Source of the DNA: Mesotaenium endlicherianum
Lineage: Eukaryota; Streptophyta; Zygnematophyceae; Zygnematales; Mesotaeniaceae
Assembly: GCA_009602735.1 (NCBI GenBank)
Contig: WELA01013861.1
Span: 338,369 to 400,261 of the forward strand
Length of the DNA: 61,893 nucleotides
Direction of reading: 5' to 3'
Both the position numbers and the translations under genes were made by a program. How positions within the stretch are numbered: position 1 is the stretch's first letter; the number at the start of each line of letters is the position of its first letter. The notes beneath the pieces were generated by a model. It was not told the origin of the DNA. It did no database searches and saw nothing but the letters and a program-made list of their open reading frames with translations. This document shows positions 27,370 to 38,900 of this stretch, piece by piece.

Positions 27370-30300
27370 ATGGCGTCGGCTGTTGATAACTCAGAAGCAG
27401 GGGCGACGAAGGGTGCCCCTGGTACTTTGAGTGACCCTCTAGATGAAGGTTCCCTCTTGGTCGAGAAGGAGTTGCAGGAGGACGAAAGTTCCCTGGACCA
27501 GGAACTGGCCTGCTGCGGCATCTGCCTGGAGCCCGAGTTCGAGCGCGGAAAGCTCGACTCGTGCGACCACCTGTACTGCTTCCCCTGCATCAGGGAGTGG
27601 GCCGACGTGGAGTCGCGCTGCCCCATGTGCAAGCGACGCTTCCAGAAGATTGAGCGAGATGGGCTGGAGGGCAGAGCCGGGGCTCCTTCCCGACCTCGAG
27701 TCATTCGGATCCCCATGAAGGACCAGGTGCGTCTTTTTCTCCTCAAAACAAACCCATGGTATGCCCCTTCTTCCAACCCCGTGTTCCCCTCCGCAGCATG
27801 CCATGTCAGGTGAAATAGCCCGAGAAAGGCGTATACCTTTTCAATATTAGATCAGGCATCTATGGTTCCTTGGTGTCTGTCTGAGGAGATCTTATGGGGT
27901 TCCCCAGTCACGACTCCGGCCTCTCCCTGCATATTCTTACAAGCTGCAGGCACACGCGAGGCAGGCTCGCTGTCTGTGAGGGAGCAACCCTACCCTATTA
28001 CACTCGCATTCCGCCGGCTCAAAACCGCATGGCTCAGTTGAAGCGGTCTCCTCGCACGTCTGTCTCTTCTGTGCCCTTTTGATTCTGCTGGCCTTCTGCT
28101 GCTGTGCAACAGAGCATGACGTTTACGAGAGGGAGAGGGAGAGGGCGAGGGCGAGGGCGAGGGCGAGGGCAGAGAGAGAGAGGGAGTGAGAGAGGAACGC
28201 CGCAGTCAATAGCATGGCTGCCCCCCTGGCTCCTGTACTGAGCCATACCCATTTTTCCTGCATTTGACATACATTTTTTTGGAAATATTTATTCAAAGCT
28301 GTAGCCATTCTGCAAGCTCACCACTGCCACATGTCCGCTTGGGAGAGCCCCTGTCTACGCGCACGCGCGTTCGCTACATGTGCACGCATGCTGCGCTTGG
28401 CTGGAAGGGCAGCCAGTCGAGAGATGGCTGGCCGAGGGGAGAGGGCTGGCCAGCCGCAGAAACGGTGGCAGGGCTGACAGGTGGCAGCGTGCGGGGGCGG
28501 GCGGGCGCGCAGGTGTACATGCCGTCAGAGGAGGCACTCTTGGAGGCGCTGCGGCCGTACGCCAACACGGTGTGCACGGAGTGCCAGCTGGGCGACCACG
28601 AGGAGCTGCTGCTCCTTTGCGAGGGCTGCGACGCCGCCGCCCACACCTACTGCGTCGGCCTGCGCCACACAGTGCCACGTGGCGACTGGTTCTGCGCCGC
28701 CTGCCAGGGAGCCGCCGGCGCTGCTGACGCTGCTGCTTTGGAGCGAGCGGACCCACTGCCCGTCGAAACTCGGGCTCAGGCACGCGCTCGCGCTCGCGCT
28801 CACATTCAGGCAGGGCTTTTGGAGTCTATGATTGAACTCACTGGTGGAGATGGATCCATGGAGGACGAGGATAACAACAGTGACGACGACAGCGAAGACG
28901 ACGAGGAGAAGGAGGAGGAGGATGAGGAGGGGAGGATAGCGAGCTTACTGGACGACGTCGCCATCATCAACCTGGTGCCGGCAGAGGCAGGCGGCCTTCG
29001 CCGGACGACAACCCGGTCCAGCAGCGGCGGCGTCGGCAGCAGCAACGGCAGGAGCAGGAGCAGCACTGGCAGGCCCGCTGGGGCACAGGTGGCGACGGCC
29101 CGGAGGAGCCAGGCGACAGGTGGCGGGGCCGGCAGCAGCGCCCGCAGGAGCGGCGCCACGAGAGCTCCCCTGGCCGTGCGATTGGCGGGCGGCAGGCGGG
29201 GGCGGCGCACGGCGCGCAGAGCTGCCAGCCAGGCGGCCAGATTGCAGAGAGCCCGTGCTGTCACGAGAAGAGTGACAGCTGGCAGCGCCTCGAGGCCTGC
29301 AGAGGCTGTGGCTTTTGGCGACCTCTTCGACGAACTGACAGCCGCCGAGTGGCGCAGCATGTTGCTGCCGCCACCCAGCAGCAGCGCCAGGAGTGCAAGG
29401 ACGGTGAGCGGGCGGCGGAATCTGCAGCAGCGTGTGCAGGAGCTGCGGGCTAGCTGGCAGCAGCTGCGCAGCGGCTCCCTCTCCTTTGCTGCAGCTGCGC
29501 CACCTGACGCCAGTGCTATTCTCGCCCCTTCCAGGTCCGCTGCTGCTGCTGCTGGTGCGCGCGCACCCGGCCATCCCCCCCAGCCCAGCGGTCGCAGAAT
29601 TGCATTGTCCGCTCCTACGCCTGTTCGTGCTGCTGGCGCTGGTGCTGGTGCTGGTGCTGGTGCTGACGCTGAGGGCGCCGAGGGACCCTCAGAAGAGGTG
29701 AGTCTGGCGTGGAGCATGTGGGAGACTGCTCGCTCTCTGACTGCTCCGCGGGACGCAGACGCAGAGGGTGCACGTGCCGGGGGCGCCAGCAGAGGAGTAG
29801 GAGGAGGAGGAGGAGGCAGAGGGGGGCCCGTGTCATGGCTGTCACCAGACAGCACTCCTAGAGGCCGGCACAATCATCAGCCTGCGCAGTCGCCACCTGG
29901 CGAGCCGGCAAGTGCCGGCAGCATACGTCCGAGGCACAGCAGCTCCCTCCTGCGGGAGATTGTGACAGGTCAGCCGTTCAGGCAGGTGAGCCACACGGGT
30001 GATGCCGAGAGGAGTACGGGCTCTGGTATGGGTGCCGCCTGTCTCTCTGACGCGGCTCGTCCTCTCGATCGCCGCCAGGTGTCGGCAGAGGAGGAGAGCC
30101 GGAGGCGGCGGAACCAAGTGAGCCTGCTGGACTGGGGCTGCTCTCCTGCAGCGACACCTGGCAGGCCTTCACAAGCACCTGCGCACACCCACGCCTGGCC
30201 TGTGGGCTCGGAGGAGACTCGTGCGCGCATTGTGCACGCTGCCTCTGGAGGACAGCTCGCAGGCGATGAGGGAGTGAGGAGATGTCGTCCCGCGGCAGGT

Positions 30301-31697
30301 GGCCAGGCGGGCCTACGGCAGGCGTGGCATAATGCAGGACCCTCGGGACGTGATTCTGCACGCTGCCAAGGTCCAGGTGTTGCTGCTGCTCTCCACGATG
30401 AAGTTGATGGTGTTGGTGTTGGTGATGGTGGCGGTGGTGGGGCCCCCTCCAGCCAAGGGAAAGGAGAAGCAAGAGGGGGGACAGCGATGCTTGACCATGC
30501 GACACCTGTGAGGCTCAGGTCCAGGCCCGGTGTGGGCGCGTCTCAAAGTTGCAGTCATCAGCGTCCACATTTACCACCACCGCCAGCTGTAGCAGCAGCA
30601 GCAGCTCCTCCTCGGGCTGCAAGATTATCATGCCCTGCCCCCCCCCACCCAAGCCCTGCTGCCACGCCGGCTGCGCGCGTGCATGGCGCTGTGGCACCAG
30701 AGGGGAGACGACAGGCAGAGGCACAGGCGCAGGCGCAGGCGCAGGGGCAGGGGCAGGGGCAGGGGCAGCTGCGCGGGAGCACAGTTGCGAAATCTGAAGG
30801 TGGAGAAGAAGGCCTTCCAGATCGCAGCGACAGGCATGCAGCAGGAAAGAAGAGGGAGAGGCCGGCTGCGGTGGATGCCAGGTGGCATCTTGGTCCATCA
30901 GCTGCAGCCGTTGCAACGGGGGAGGGCAAGCGCCATCGAATGGAGGAGGTGGGTTTGCAAGACAAGAGCGCTCCGGCAGAGGGGACCGGCGGGGGGGCAA
31001 ATGGAGAGAGCAGCAGAAGGCGCGGGGAGTTGGAGACGCGGGAGGCGATGAAGGCGGACGCGGCAAGTGCTGTGAAGGCGTGCCTTAAGCCGCTGTACGA
31101 CGCGCGCTCGCTCAGTAAGCGCGCAGGGGCTGCCCTCGCCTGTGGCCCTCGAAAGACTCTTGCTGGCCTCTTCTTTTGCCGGCTGTTTTTATTGTTCTTG
31201 CTAAGTGAGCGTAGTGTGATACAAAGGGGGAAGTTCCTTTGGGGGTGAGGTGGGGAGGGGAGAGGGGGGAAATTAGAGAGAAGGCTACTATATGGCCTTG
31301 GATGAGTGTGCTGCTTGTGAGTGTGGCGCTCAGATTCTGCTGTACCCTGTGGGCCTGATGAGCCGAACGTTGCGTCATGCTCTGCGATATGCGTGTGGCA
31401 GGTCGTGATGCATACAAGGAAGTTGCGCGTGCAACCACACGTTCACTGGTGCGTGCACATCAGGAGGGGCACCATGCTGCCGCCGCCACTGGCAGTGGCA
31501 GCAGCCCCAGCGCCCCCCCTCCCAGAGTTGAGTCACCAAGGAGCTGCTCTCATCTGAGTTCCGACAGCGCCACCTGCAAATGGCGAGGCCTATGCGTCAA
31601 CTGCCACGTCCACACAGCTCTGGCTGCATGCGTTAGAGATCTGCATGGCGCTCCTGGGGTGCAGATTAAGCGTGAGGGAGCAACAGCAGTTGTCTAG
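27370..31697 (+). CDS. RING and PHD finger protein (PHRF1-like)
   Basis: Three exons in phase: 27370-27726, 28513-31114, 31402-31697, about 1,084 aa. A RING finger lies near residues 48-89 (CCGICLEPEF, CDHLYCFPC, CPMCK). VIRIPMKDQVYMPSEEALLEAL links it across intron 1 to a C4HC3 PHD finger near 140-187 (CTECQLGDHEELLLLC, HTYCVGL, WFCAACQ). This RING-linker-PHD order and linker resemble Arabidopsis At3g05670-type proteins. A likely role is E3 ubiquitin ligase activity with histone reading in the nucleus; that is inference. Then come an acidic run (about 235-258) and ~700 residues of Ser/Arg/Ala/Gly low complexity in one unbroken frame. A conserved-looking end follows: SAVKACLKPLYDARSLS|RDAYKEVARAT. 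The start could lie upstream, as the frame is open back to 27,043. Donor-like GTGAGT/GTGAGC sites at 29,699, 29,984 and 30,117 may remove parts of the middle. Confidence 0.75.
28126..28196 (+). repeat. GGGAGA/GGGCGA purine-rich repeat in RING/PHD intron
   Basis: Tandem GAGGGA units pass into GGGCGA units and then GA repeats inside intron 1. The regular G-triplets could support G-quadruplex formation on this strand. Confidence 0.8.
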
Positions 31698-32462
31698 GGG
31701 GCTAGTGAGATTTGTCACCAACGTGTGGTAGGCGTGCGTCTAGGGCCAAGTAGAGCTGTGTATGTATGCACACTCTTGCTCGTGCAAGTACGGCGTATGC
31801 AGGAGGTGGTATTTTGTTGATTCGCTTCTCTGAGTAGCAACATCTTGTATAAAGTGTCAATCAAGTTGATTAAATTTGTGGCTGAGTTGTTGCTAGTTAG
31901 GCTAGGTGTTCCTGATGTGGCCAGCAGTTCCCTTTTCCTCCACGCATGAATGCTTAGTCTGCAGTGACGATCAGTGTCCAGCTCCTACGCTGCCTCGCTA
32001 AGTGTATATAATCAGCTGGCGTGCCTGCTGACCTCCCCTCATGCCCGTCCTCTTATAGGATAAGTGGCAAAGATAACTATTGAAACTCCTACGTGAGCAA
32101 AGTACTCTCAGCTTGACAATGAATGATGCCATTTGTAACCATGCTGGCCCGTGCTGGTTCGCTCGTGAATCCTTGCACGCGCATTCAGCCCCCTGCAAAA
32201 TGCTGCTATCTTAAATACTCATGCCAGCAGTTAAGCAAAAAATGCGAGCTTGCTCCGTACATTCTTCAGCGCAAATCCAGGCAGCAATGATGACATACAC
32301 GCTGAAGCTTGGACCTGTCTTTAATTGGGTGCGCGCTCACCGCAAATAAGATATTCTATTTTTTCCCAAGGCCGGGGGCCTCGCGTTGAGAGTCCTACAA
32401 TCGTACAGTAAACAGAGCACAGGGCACCAGAGATGCACCATCCGCGTCAAGCCAGCCCCTAG
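31698..32462. other. Convergent 3' region between RING/PHD gene and heptahelical protein gene
   Basis: No coding sequence is supported. The stretch should hold the 3' UTRs of the two convergent genes. I see no repeats of note. Confidence 0.45.
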
Positions 32463-34511
32463 CTACGCGATTGCGCACCCTTGCACGTCTCTCCACTGGA
32501 GGTACAGCAGGCCCGCCTGGTAGTGCGTGTAGGCGCCCATCACGACGAGCACGTGGAAGATCTGGTGGCTGTGCCCCGCGATGTCAAACTTCCCCGGGAG
32601 CCAGCGCTCGGGGATGCGCGTGGCGTAGAACACCGCCCCCAGGCCGTAGCAGGCGCCCATGGCGAGCTCGTACGCCGTCGTGATGAGCACGATGCGCTGC
32701 TGGTACCCCACCAGCATCTTGTGGGCTGTGGGGATGAGGCCCGACAGCCCCATGGCCACGAAGAGTCCGGCCCTGACCTTGCGGTAGGCGCGCGTCTGGA
32801 ACACGCTGAAGAAGGAGACGGAAACGGTCGCGACCCCGAGGAGCGTGATGGCGGCCAGGTAGGTGTTGCGCGGCCAGGGGTCGCACATGAAGCTGTAGAA
32901 GACTGGCGGGTAGAACGAGGTGGCGATGAGCGTCGCGATGCCGACGTAGTCGAGGCGCCACAGCGTCTTGTTGAGGGCGGCCGACTGGCAGCTCAGCAGG
33001 TGGCAGAGGCTGCTGCAGAGCAGGCAGAACATGGCGCCCCCCATGAAGAGGAAGAAGGGCCAGCGCGTGACGGGCCCCTTGGAGGACATGAACAGCGGGC
33101 GCACCAGGTCCACCACGTCCTCGCAGAAGTTTTGCTGCTCGCACACGTTCCAAGAGGCACTCTATTGGATCGGGGAATGCGTGTGCTTGTGACGTGCGGG
33201 ACGACGAGGGAGATCGTGAGGTCATCCGAATAGCCACTGTTATACTAGTCGTGCAAGTACCGTCTTACACCACGAGGGCAAAGGCCAATCATCGGACCGA
33301 GAGGGCATCAAGACCAATCACGATGCAGCTCTGACTCCATGATCCCACCCTGGGTGCGACCGAGCAGCAGCCAACATGCAGTTCGTGATCATCCTCATCA
33401 TGCATGCTTCGCCACTTGAGCAAAGTGCAGGCAGCTATTCCGACTGTCTGAGCTCAACACAAACTGCCCCAAATTTTTCTAGAAACAGAAGTATCATACT
33501 CACACGAGAGAGACGTTAGTGAGAGACGGGAGAGGAGTATCAGAGGCTGAGCATGGGGCGTACCAGGAAGGAGTTCTCAGCATGGTGCTTATGAGCCTCG
33601 ACACTCATGCAGGCAGCCAGGGATTCGGGGATGTGGAATTGCGGCCAGGCAGCCTGTAGGGAAGAGGCCAGCCGTCGCAACTCGGGGAACTCTACTGGAA
33701 GGGAAGGTAGGGAGGGCAGCTTAGGAAGGCTGGGAAGGTGGGCGGGTAAGTTCTTCAGCATGTCCGACATGTGCGCCCTCGGGATCTCCACCACAGTGGG
33801 AATGGCTCTCACTGAGTATATTGTCAGGACAAGGAAGAGGACAAAGCCTATCAGGTGCCTGCAATAACCAGAAAGGTGTCGTTAGGTAAGGGAGAGAAAT
33901 ATGAAGAACAGGTATACCATCCTCACAGAACAAAGCCGAAATGGTGTAATGATTCCCAGATCAAAAATCAGATAGAATCTGTGAGGTAATCTGCACCCAA
34001 TGAGACTTTTTTTAGGTGCACTGTTGTTTGCACGGGCAGTTTAAACGTGAAATACACATCCCTCAACATCACGCCCTCCACTAATGTAACAAATGACATA
34101 GACCAACGCCGGAGTTGCACTGCATGAGCACAGGTTGGAGCGAGGAGTACAAGACTACTCTAAGGACTTTAAGCAACAGCCACAAGAACATACAATGTCA
34201 TGCCTCCGTAGCTCTAAGTTACAAACCAAATAGTTTGTGTTCAAGTTACACACTTACGTCCAGATATTGCCAGTCTCATTGTGAATGGTGAACATGCTGA
34301 GAAGGGTTTGCTTGAGAGGCAAGTCTGCCCTGTAGTGCCCCACAATATACTCGTTGTCTTTCAAGTATTCTGGTAAGGAGGTCCACTCCACAAGACGATG
34401 CAACATTCCTTTCGAGCTCTCCTCGCCCGGGCCTCCATCAGCAGCAGTGACGACGTTGTCTGAGCTGTTTTCGACCTTTCCTTTCCGCTTCCTCTTCCTG
34501 ATCTCGACCAT
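32463..34511 (-). CDS. HHP: Heptahelical transmembrane protein (PAQR/adiponectin-receptor-like, plant HHP)
   Basis: Three exons on the minus strand: 34511-34258, 33858-33564, 33134-32463 (the exon 3 start may be 3 bases upstream), about 406 aa. The N-terminal cytosolic part has EYLKDNEYIVGHYRADLP and FTIHNETGNIWTHLIGFVLF, the family entry into TM1. Exon 3 contains the other helices and the metal-site pattern: SSLCHLLSC (His about 228) and GHSHQIFHVLVV (His about 373 and 377). It also holds RLDYVGI, FYPPVFYSFMCDPW and ATRIPERWLPGKFDIAG, all close to Arabidopsis HHPs. PAQR proteins are seven-helix membrane proteins; plant HHPs are linked to hormone and stress signalling. The loop between TM1 and TM2 contains a Leu/Pro repeat, LPAHLPSLPKLPSLPVEFP. 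The gene is convergent with the RING/PHD gene. Confidence 0.93.
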
Positions 34512-35933
34512 GGCTCTCAGGTGCTGATCAGCTTGATCTACTTTGTCGAAGTTACCCTCTGCTGATCGTCCAGCGAATGAAATATTCAGCTTGCACTAGT
34601 CACCGAGAGGAGAAGATGTACACCATCCGCCCACTGACTAAGCTTCACAAGCGCCCATGAAGCACCTCCTCCTCAAACTAACATGTCAAAAGCGATTCTT
34701 ATATTAGCCTCGTCTCGATGCTCCTTCCAGCACAAACAAAAATCGAGCTAAAGGTGTAAGGTAGTTGACAACATAAGATACTGAGGAAGAGGCGTGAAGT
34801 TCGGCCTAGGAACAGGAACGCATCTGGCACTTGTTATTGCTTGTTAAATTAGGAGGCCGATCTGTCATTGCATGAGGTGCGGGGTCCTGGTACAAATTGA
34901 CAGCCAGTGCTAGCAAATAACATGGTTGGGGGGGGGGCGACAGGAGGTCCAGGGACTTCGGACTCCGGAGTCCGGACTCTGGAGTCCACCGGAGTCGGTT
35001 GGTCTCGTTTGGCCCAGTTTGGCCACTGTTGGCGGGCTTTCCCAAAATGATATTCTTCCGTACGCCCTCCTAACCGCAAGCAGCAACTATTGTACGAAAC
35101 TTGTACTATACGTACAAACCGATCTGCCCCAATGTTAGACGAGAGACGATGAACATGGACCTTCTACTTGCGATTCTGGACCAGCGAGCAGCCAGCCAGC
35201 AAGTCAACAAACTCAACCTTGATGACTTGAGAGTGCTGGAGAGTGCAGGATTGAGTCGTGAATGAGGATCCTCTTCTCACAACGTGACTAAGCATATTAT
35301 GCCAACCAGCAAGATGGTAGTATAGCATTTGATAAGAATCAGTGCTCACAGATGCACACACGATGGATGAATATATTCGTGGATAGACAACCATTTCTTG
35401 CAACTACGGAGGGCACGTACTCATGTATTAGGCTGCAATGCAGGGGCTGTACCTGGCAGCCAAGTATTTTAACATGTACAAGGTGCAACTTTGATAGAGG
35501 CAAAGCAAAGTGTCAATGAGAAATCTATTATGTGGCATCGAAGACATTAATACCCATGTCATTACATCAATACGTTACATTTGACTTAAAATTTTGTGCA
35601 CGAGTACCGTTCGTGTTAAGTCTCACTAATCAAGAGAACTGTAGTGACTCCAAACTTTGTTTATCTCTACAACACATCTTTTCTAAGCACATTGCACATA
35701 TGATTCATAGTACGGCAATCATCAGCATGCACCAATATAAATACAAATACACAGCAATCAGCCCAAGAACAAGCACCAAAAGCTTCAACCACATCAATCA
35801 CAAGCCCAATGACTAAATACAAATACATAAGCTTTGGAATCATATACGTGAATGGAAAAATTAATGAGACAACATTGATAGTGGCCGCTTCAGTACACGC
35901 GCGTCACCTAGACCCTCCAAGGAGTATCATCTA
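34512..35933. other. Intergenic region between heptahelical gene and AP-1 gamma
   Basis: Promoter side of the heptahelical gene and 3' flank of AP-1 gamma. No coding exon is supported. It contains a G-run at about 34,926-34,938 and the palindrome pair at 34,960-34,987. From about 35,400 it is AT-rich, probably including AP-1 gamma 3' UTR. Confidence 0.45.
34960..34987. repeat. Palindrome GGACTCCGGAGTCC and near-palindromic copy
   Basis: 34,960-34,973 is a perfect 14-bp palindrome. The next 14 bases repeat it with one change (GGACTCTGGAGTCC). A partial third copy, CCGGAGTC, follows. Confidence 0.9.
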
Positions 35934-38900
35934 CTATGATCCTGGAGGAAAATTATTGACTTGTCCTTGTTCAAGCTTCTCGACGCCGTCTAGCTTGTAC
36001 GACACTCTAAGCTTCATGACCAACGATTTCTGCGAGCATATCCACCAAACGCAACAAGAGTGTCAGTACATATTTCGACCACCTCACGCAAGAGCTTGAG
36101 CACCCAACACATCGGTCTTTCTCCAAAAGAGCACGAAGGTGGTAGCCCCAGGGAGAGCATCATCAAGCTTCTAAACAACAAATTGTGCTGCAAGTAGTTC
36201 AGTACCAAAACCGACATTCAAAGATTCGAACACCCAAAACCGCCATTTAAATCTATCAGGACCTTGAAGTACACATCAGAGAACACCTTCAGTGTTTTGA
36301 ATACACAAAGCCACCAAATTCATTCAACCAAGACCCAGAGAGCGTGAAAGGGTGGAGTACTAGCTGGCATGGCGGGAAAAATACCTGGCCATGCATGGTG
36401 TTGGTGACCCGGAGCACCTGTGTCACCGAGTCGGTGCTGGACGCTGGCACCACGCTCCCGCTCGCAGGCTCCAGCTGGAGCTGCATGAACTGCAGCACCA
36501 TCACGGCAGCATCACCAGCGTCTCCCCACGGCGTTACGACAGGGAGATTCAAGGCTGATTGCCAGTAGTGCAGGCGGACAGACGCGTCGTATATATGCTC
36601 CACGGCACAGCACAAAGCCGCTGTTATGATTGAAGCATGCGATAATGAAACAGCCCTGCCTGGATCACACCACAGCCCCGAGCCTAGACCTGGCCCTGAC
36701 CCCGGTCCCTGCCGCTGGAGCAGAGAGGATTGCCAGCTGCAGAAAGGGCTTGCCTTAGTGAGTGAACCTGTAGCAGAGGGAAGAGCCTGCTGCAGCAAAA
36801 GCTTAATATAATAACTCCAGCAAGGAACTCTTATGGCAGAGAGAAGGGCCTGCTGCAGCACAAGCCGAGACTCACTTTGGGGACTGCAGCTTGGAAGACA
36901 AAGTCGGTGAAGGGAGTGGAGGTGGAGTTGGAGTAGGTTGCTGTGATGACGGTGCCCTGGGGGTTGCCAGGTGTCTTCTCGAAGCTGAACTTGATCCTCA
37001 TGCCACCTGCCTCCATGGCTATGATGGGCCCCAGAGCTGCAGCACAGAGCCCCCCAACACGGAGCAAGCATAACTTGTGGGCTGCTGACAAGAGCCGGTA
37101 CACTTTCTACTCTGGGCACTCGCAAGGGCAGGTCAACCAGTCATTTCAGTCCTCCCATCAAAAGTTCTGTCATGGCTGAGCTCTGCTGAGCTGTGCCGTG
37201 GCGTGTCAAGCGTACAGCTCGCAATGTGTTCCACGCCCTCACCGCAGGTGTCAAAGCAGGAAGTACATACACAAGATGCACCCGCTGGGCCAAACAGCAC
37301 GGTCCAGTCATGACCTCAACAAAGAGGCCCTGGTCAGTTGTCACCAGAAGGCAAAATCTGGACAAAGTGAGAACCCTGGCGACCAGACGTATTTGGATGG
37401 ACTGCGTTACAATACATCTCGACCAATTTGGCCGTATAGCATGGGGGGCCAAGGAGGGAGGCCTCCCAGCGCCAGCTGTGCCTCCTACAGACACTTGAAC
37501 ATACGCCTCCCTCAAAAAAGAGAAAGCCAAAAAGGCACAAAAATCTTCGGGTAAAGGATGTGAGGGGCAGCGGGAGAGCACTGACCAGCAGGCAGCGCTG
37601 GGGCAGGGGCAGGGGCAGGTGCAGCAGCAGCCGGGGCCGAGAGCCCAAGGTCTGCAAAAGGGTCTGCGTTCGCTGCACGCGGGGCGGGAACAGGAGCAGG
37701 GGTTGCAGCTGGCGCATGCTGGGAGGGAGCCCCGTCGCCCATGAGAGCACTCAGAGGGTCCAAGGGGCCGCTCGACGAAGAGGCGGGCTGAGAGTTCAAG
37801 TTGGGGAAGGCTGCTGATAGCGGGTCAGACGATGCGGCCGAGGCAGGGGCGGGCGCGGCGGCAGGGGCGGAGTCTCCGAGAGAGAGCAGGTCCAGCAGCA
37901 TGTCGGCTCCTCCTCTTGACGACGACGACGCTGCGCGGTACGGAACACACGACCTCGCGGCTACATGAGAAACGCCTGTTGAGAATCTTAACACTTGTCA
38001 ACTTCCACAAGTTCCAAAGCAATCTACGCTCAAATGGCTTGACGCATGCGTTTGAGCGAAGGTCACCGCGCAGTCTCGTGTGTTTGACATCGTCAAGCTT
38101 GAAGGTTGAAACGCAAATTCAAGCCCTCTTGCAGCACTGCAACCTGCAGCCTGCTGACACTGGAGAGTCAGTCAGCCAGTCAATCAAGAGGCCTGACTGA
38201 GCCATACACATACCATTGGCGGCAGCAGGGGCGAAACCCCCTCCCAGCACGTCCAGAAGAGCGTCGCCTCCTCCAGCATGGGGAGGGGCAGCAGGGGCGT
38301 CGTCGTCCATGCTCAGGTCCAGCAGGTCTGCCAGCAGGGGTGCCTGAGGCACGGGGGGCTTCATGGTGCCGTTGGCCTTGCCACGTGTCGGCGACGTGGC
38401 GGGGGAGTCAGTCGGCATCCTCATGTCAGGAAGCGAGGCCGAGGCCAGCTCCGACTTCTTGGCTCGGTACGCCGCCTCGTCAAGGGCGGGCATCCTGTCC
38501 ACTAGCGTATCCCTGTGCGCGCGCACAGGTGAACAACCACAACAAGAAGAGTGAGCTCGAGCACAAGCATAATCGCAGCCATACCCACAGCCATCCCTCG
38601 CACAACCAGAAGTTGCTAAGTTCAAGGGCTAACGAGCAAACAAGCTGGAACTGTATGCTTCCCTCAACCCCCCTACCCTCCCTTCTCTCCTGCCCCTTCA
38701 ACCTAGACTTAAATCTTCCTACAAGGGTGTCTTTTGGAGCTTCACAGGCACAAACTTAGTAAGAATTTCTACCGACACCGAAGGGCAGCAGGGGACATGC
38801 ACCAGCTCAGCAAGAAATGCGGCTAGCCTTTCATTCTGCCTTGTGCCGAGAGGCAAGCACGCAGGGGGCTCGGAGGCACGCACTTGATCTTGTCGTGCTT

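Noticed and set aside
28806..29873. 355-aa minus-strand frame
   Set aside because: It is antisense to the RING/PHD low-complexity exon and consists of Ser/Leu/Ala runs.
32481..33233. 250-aa plus-strand open frame
   Set aside because: It is antisense to the heptahelical protein exon 3, is His/Glu/Arg-rich and has no domain; it is a shadow of the GC-rich coding strand.
36289..36384. Read-through C-terminus of AP-1 gamma after MHGQ
   Set aside because: A GTATTT donor follows MHGQ, and the conserved ear ending (EQGQVNNFP) is found in phase at 35,934-36,029.
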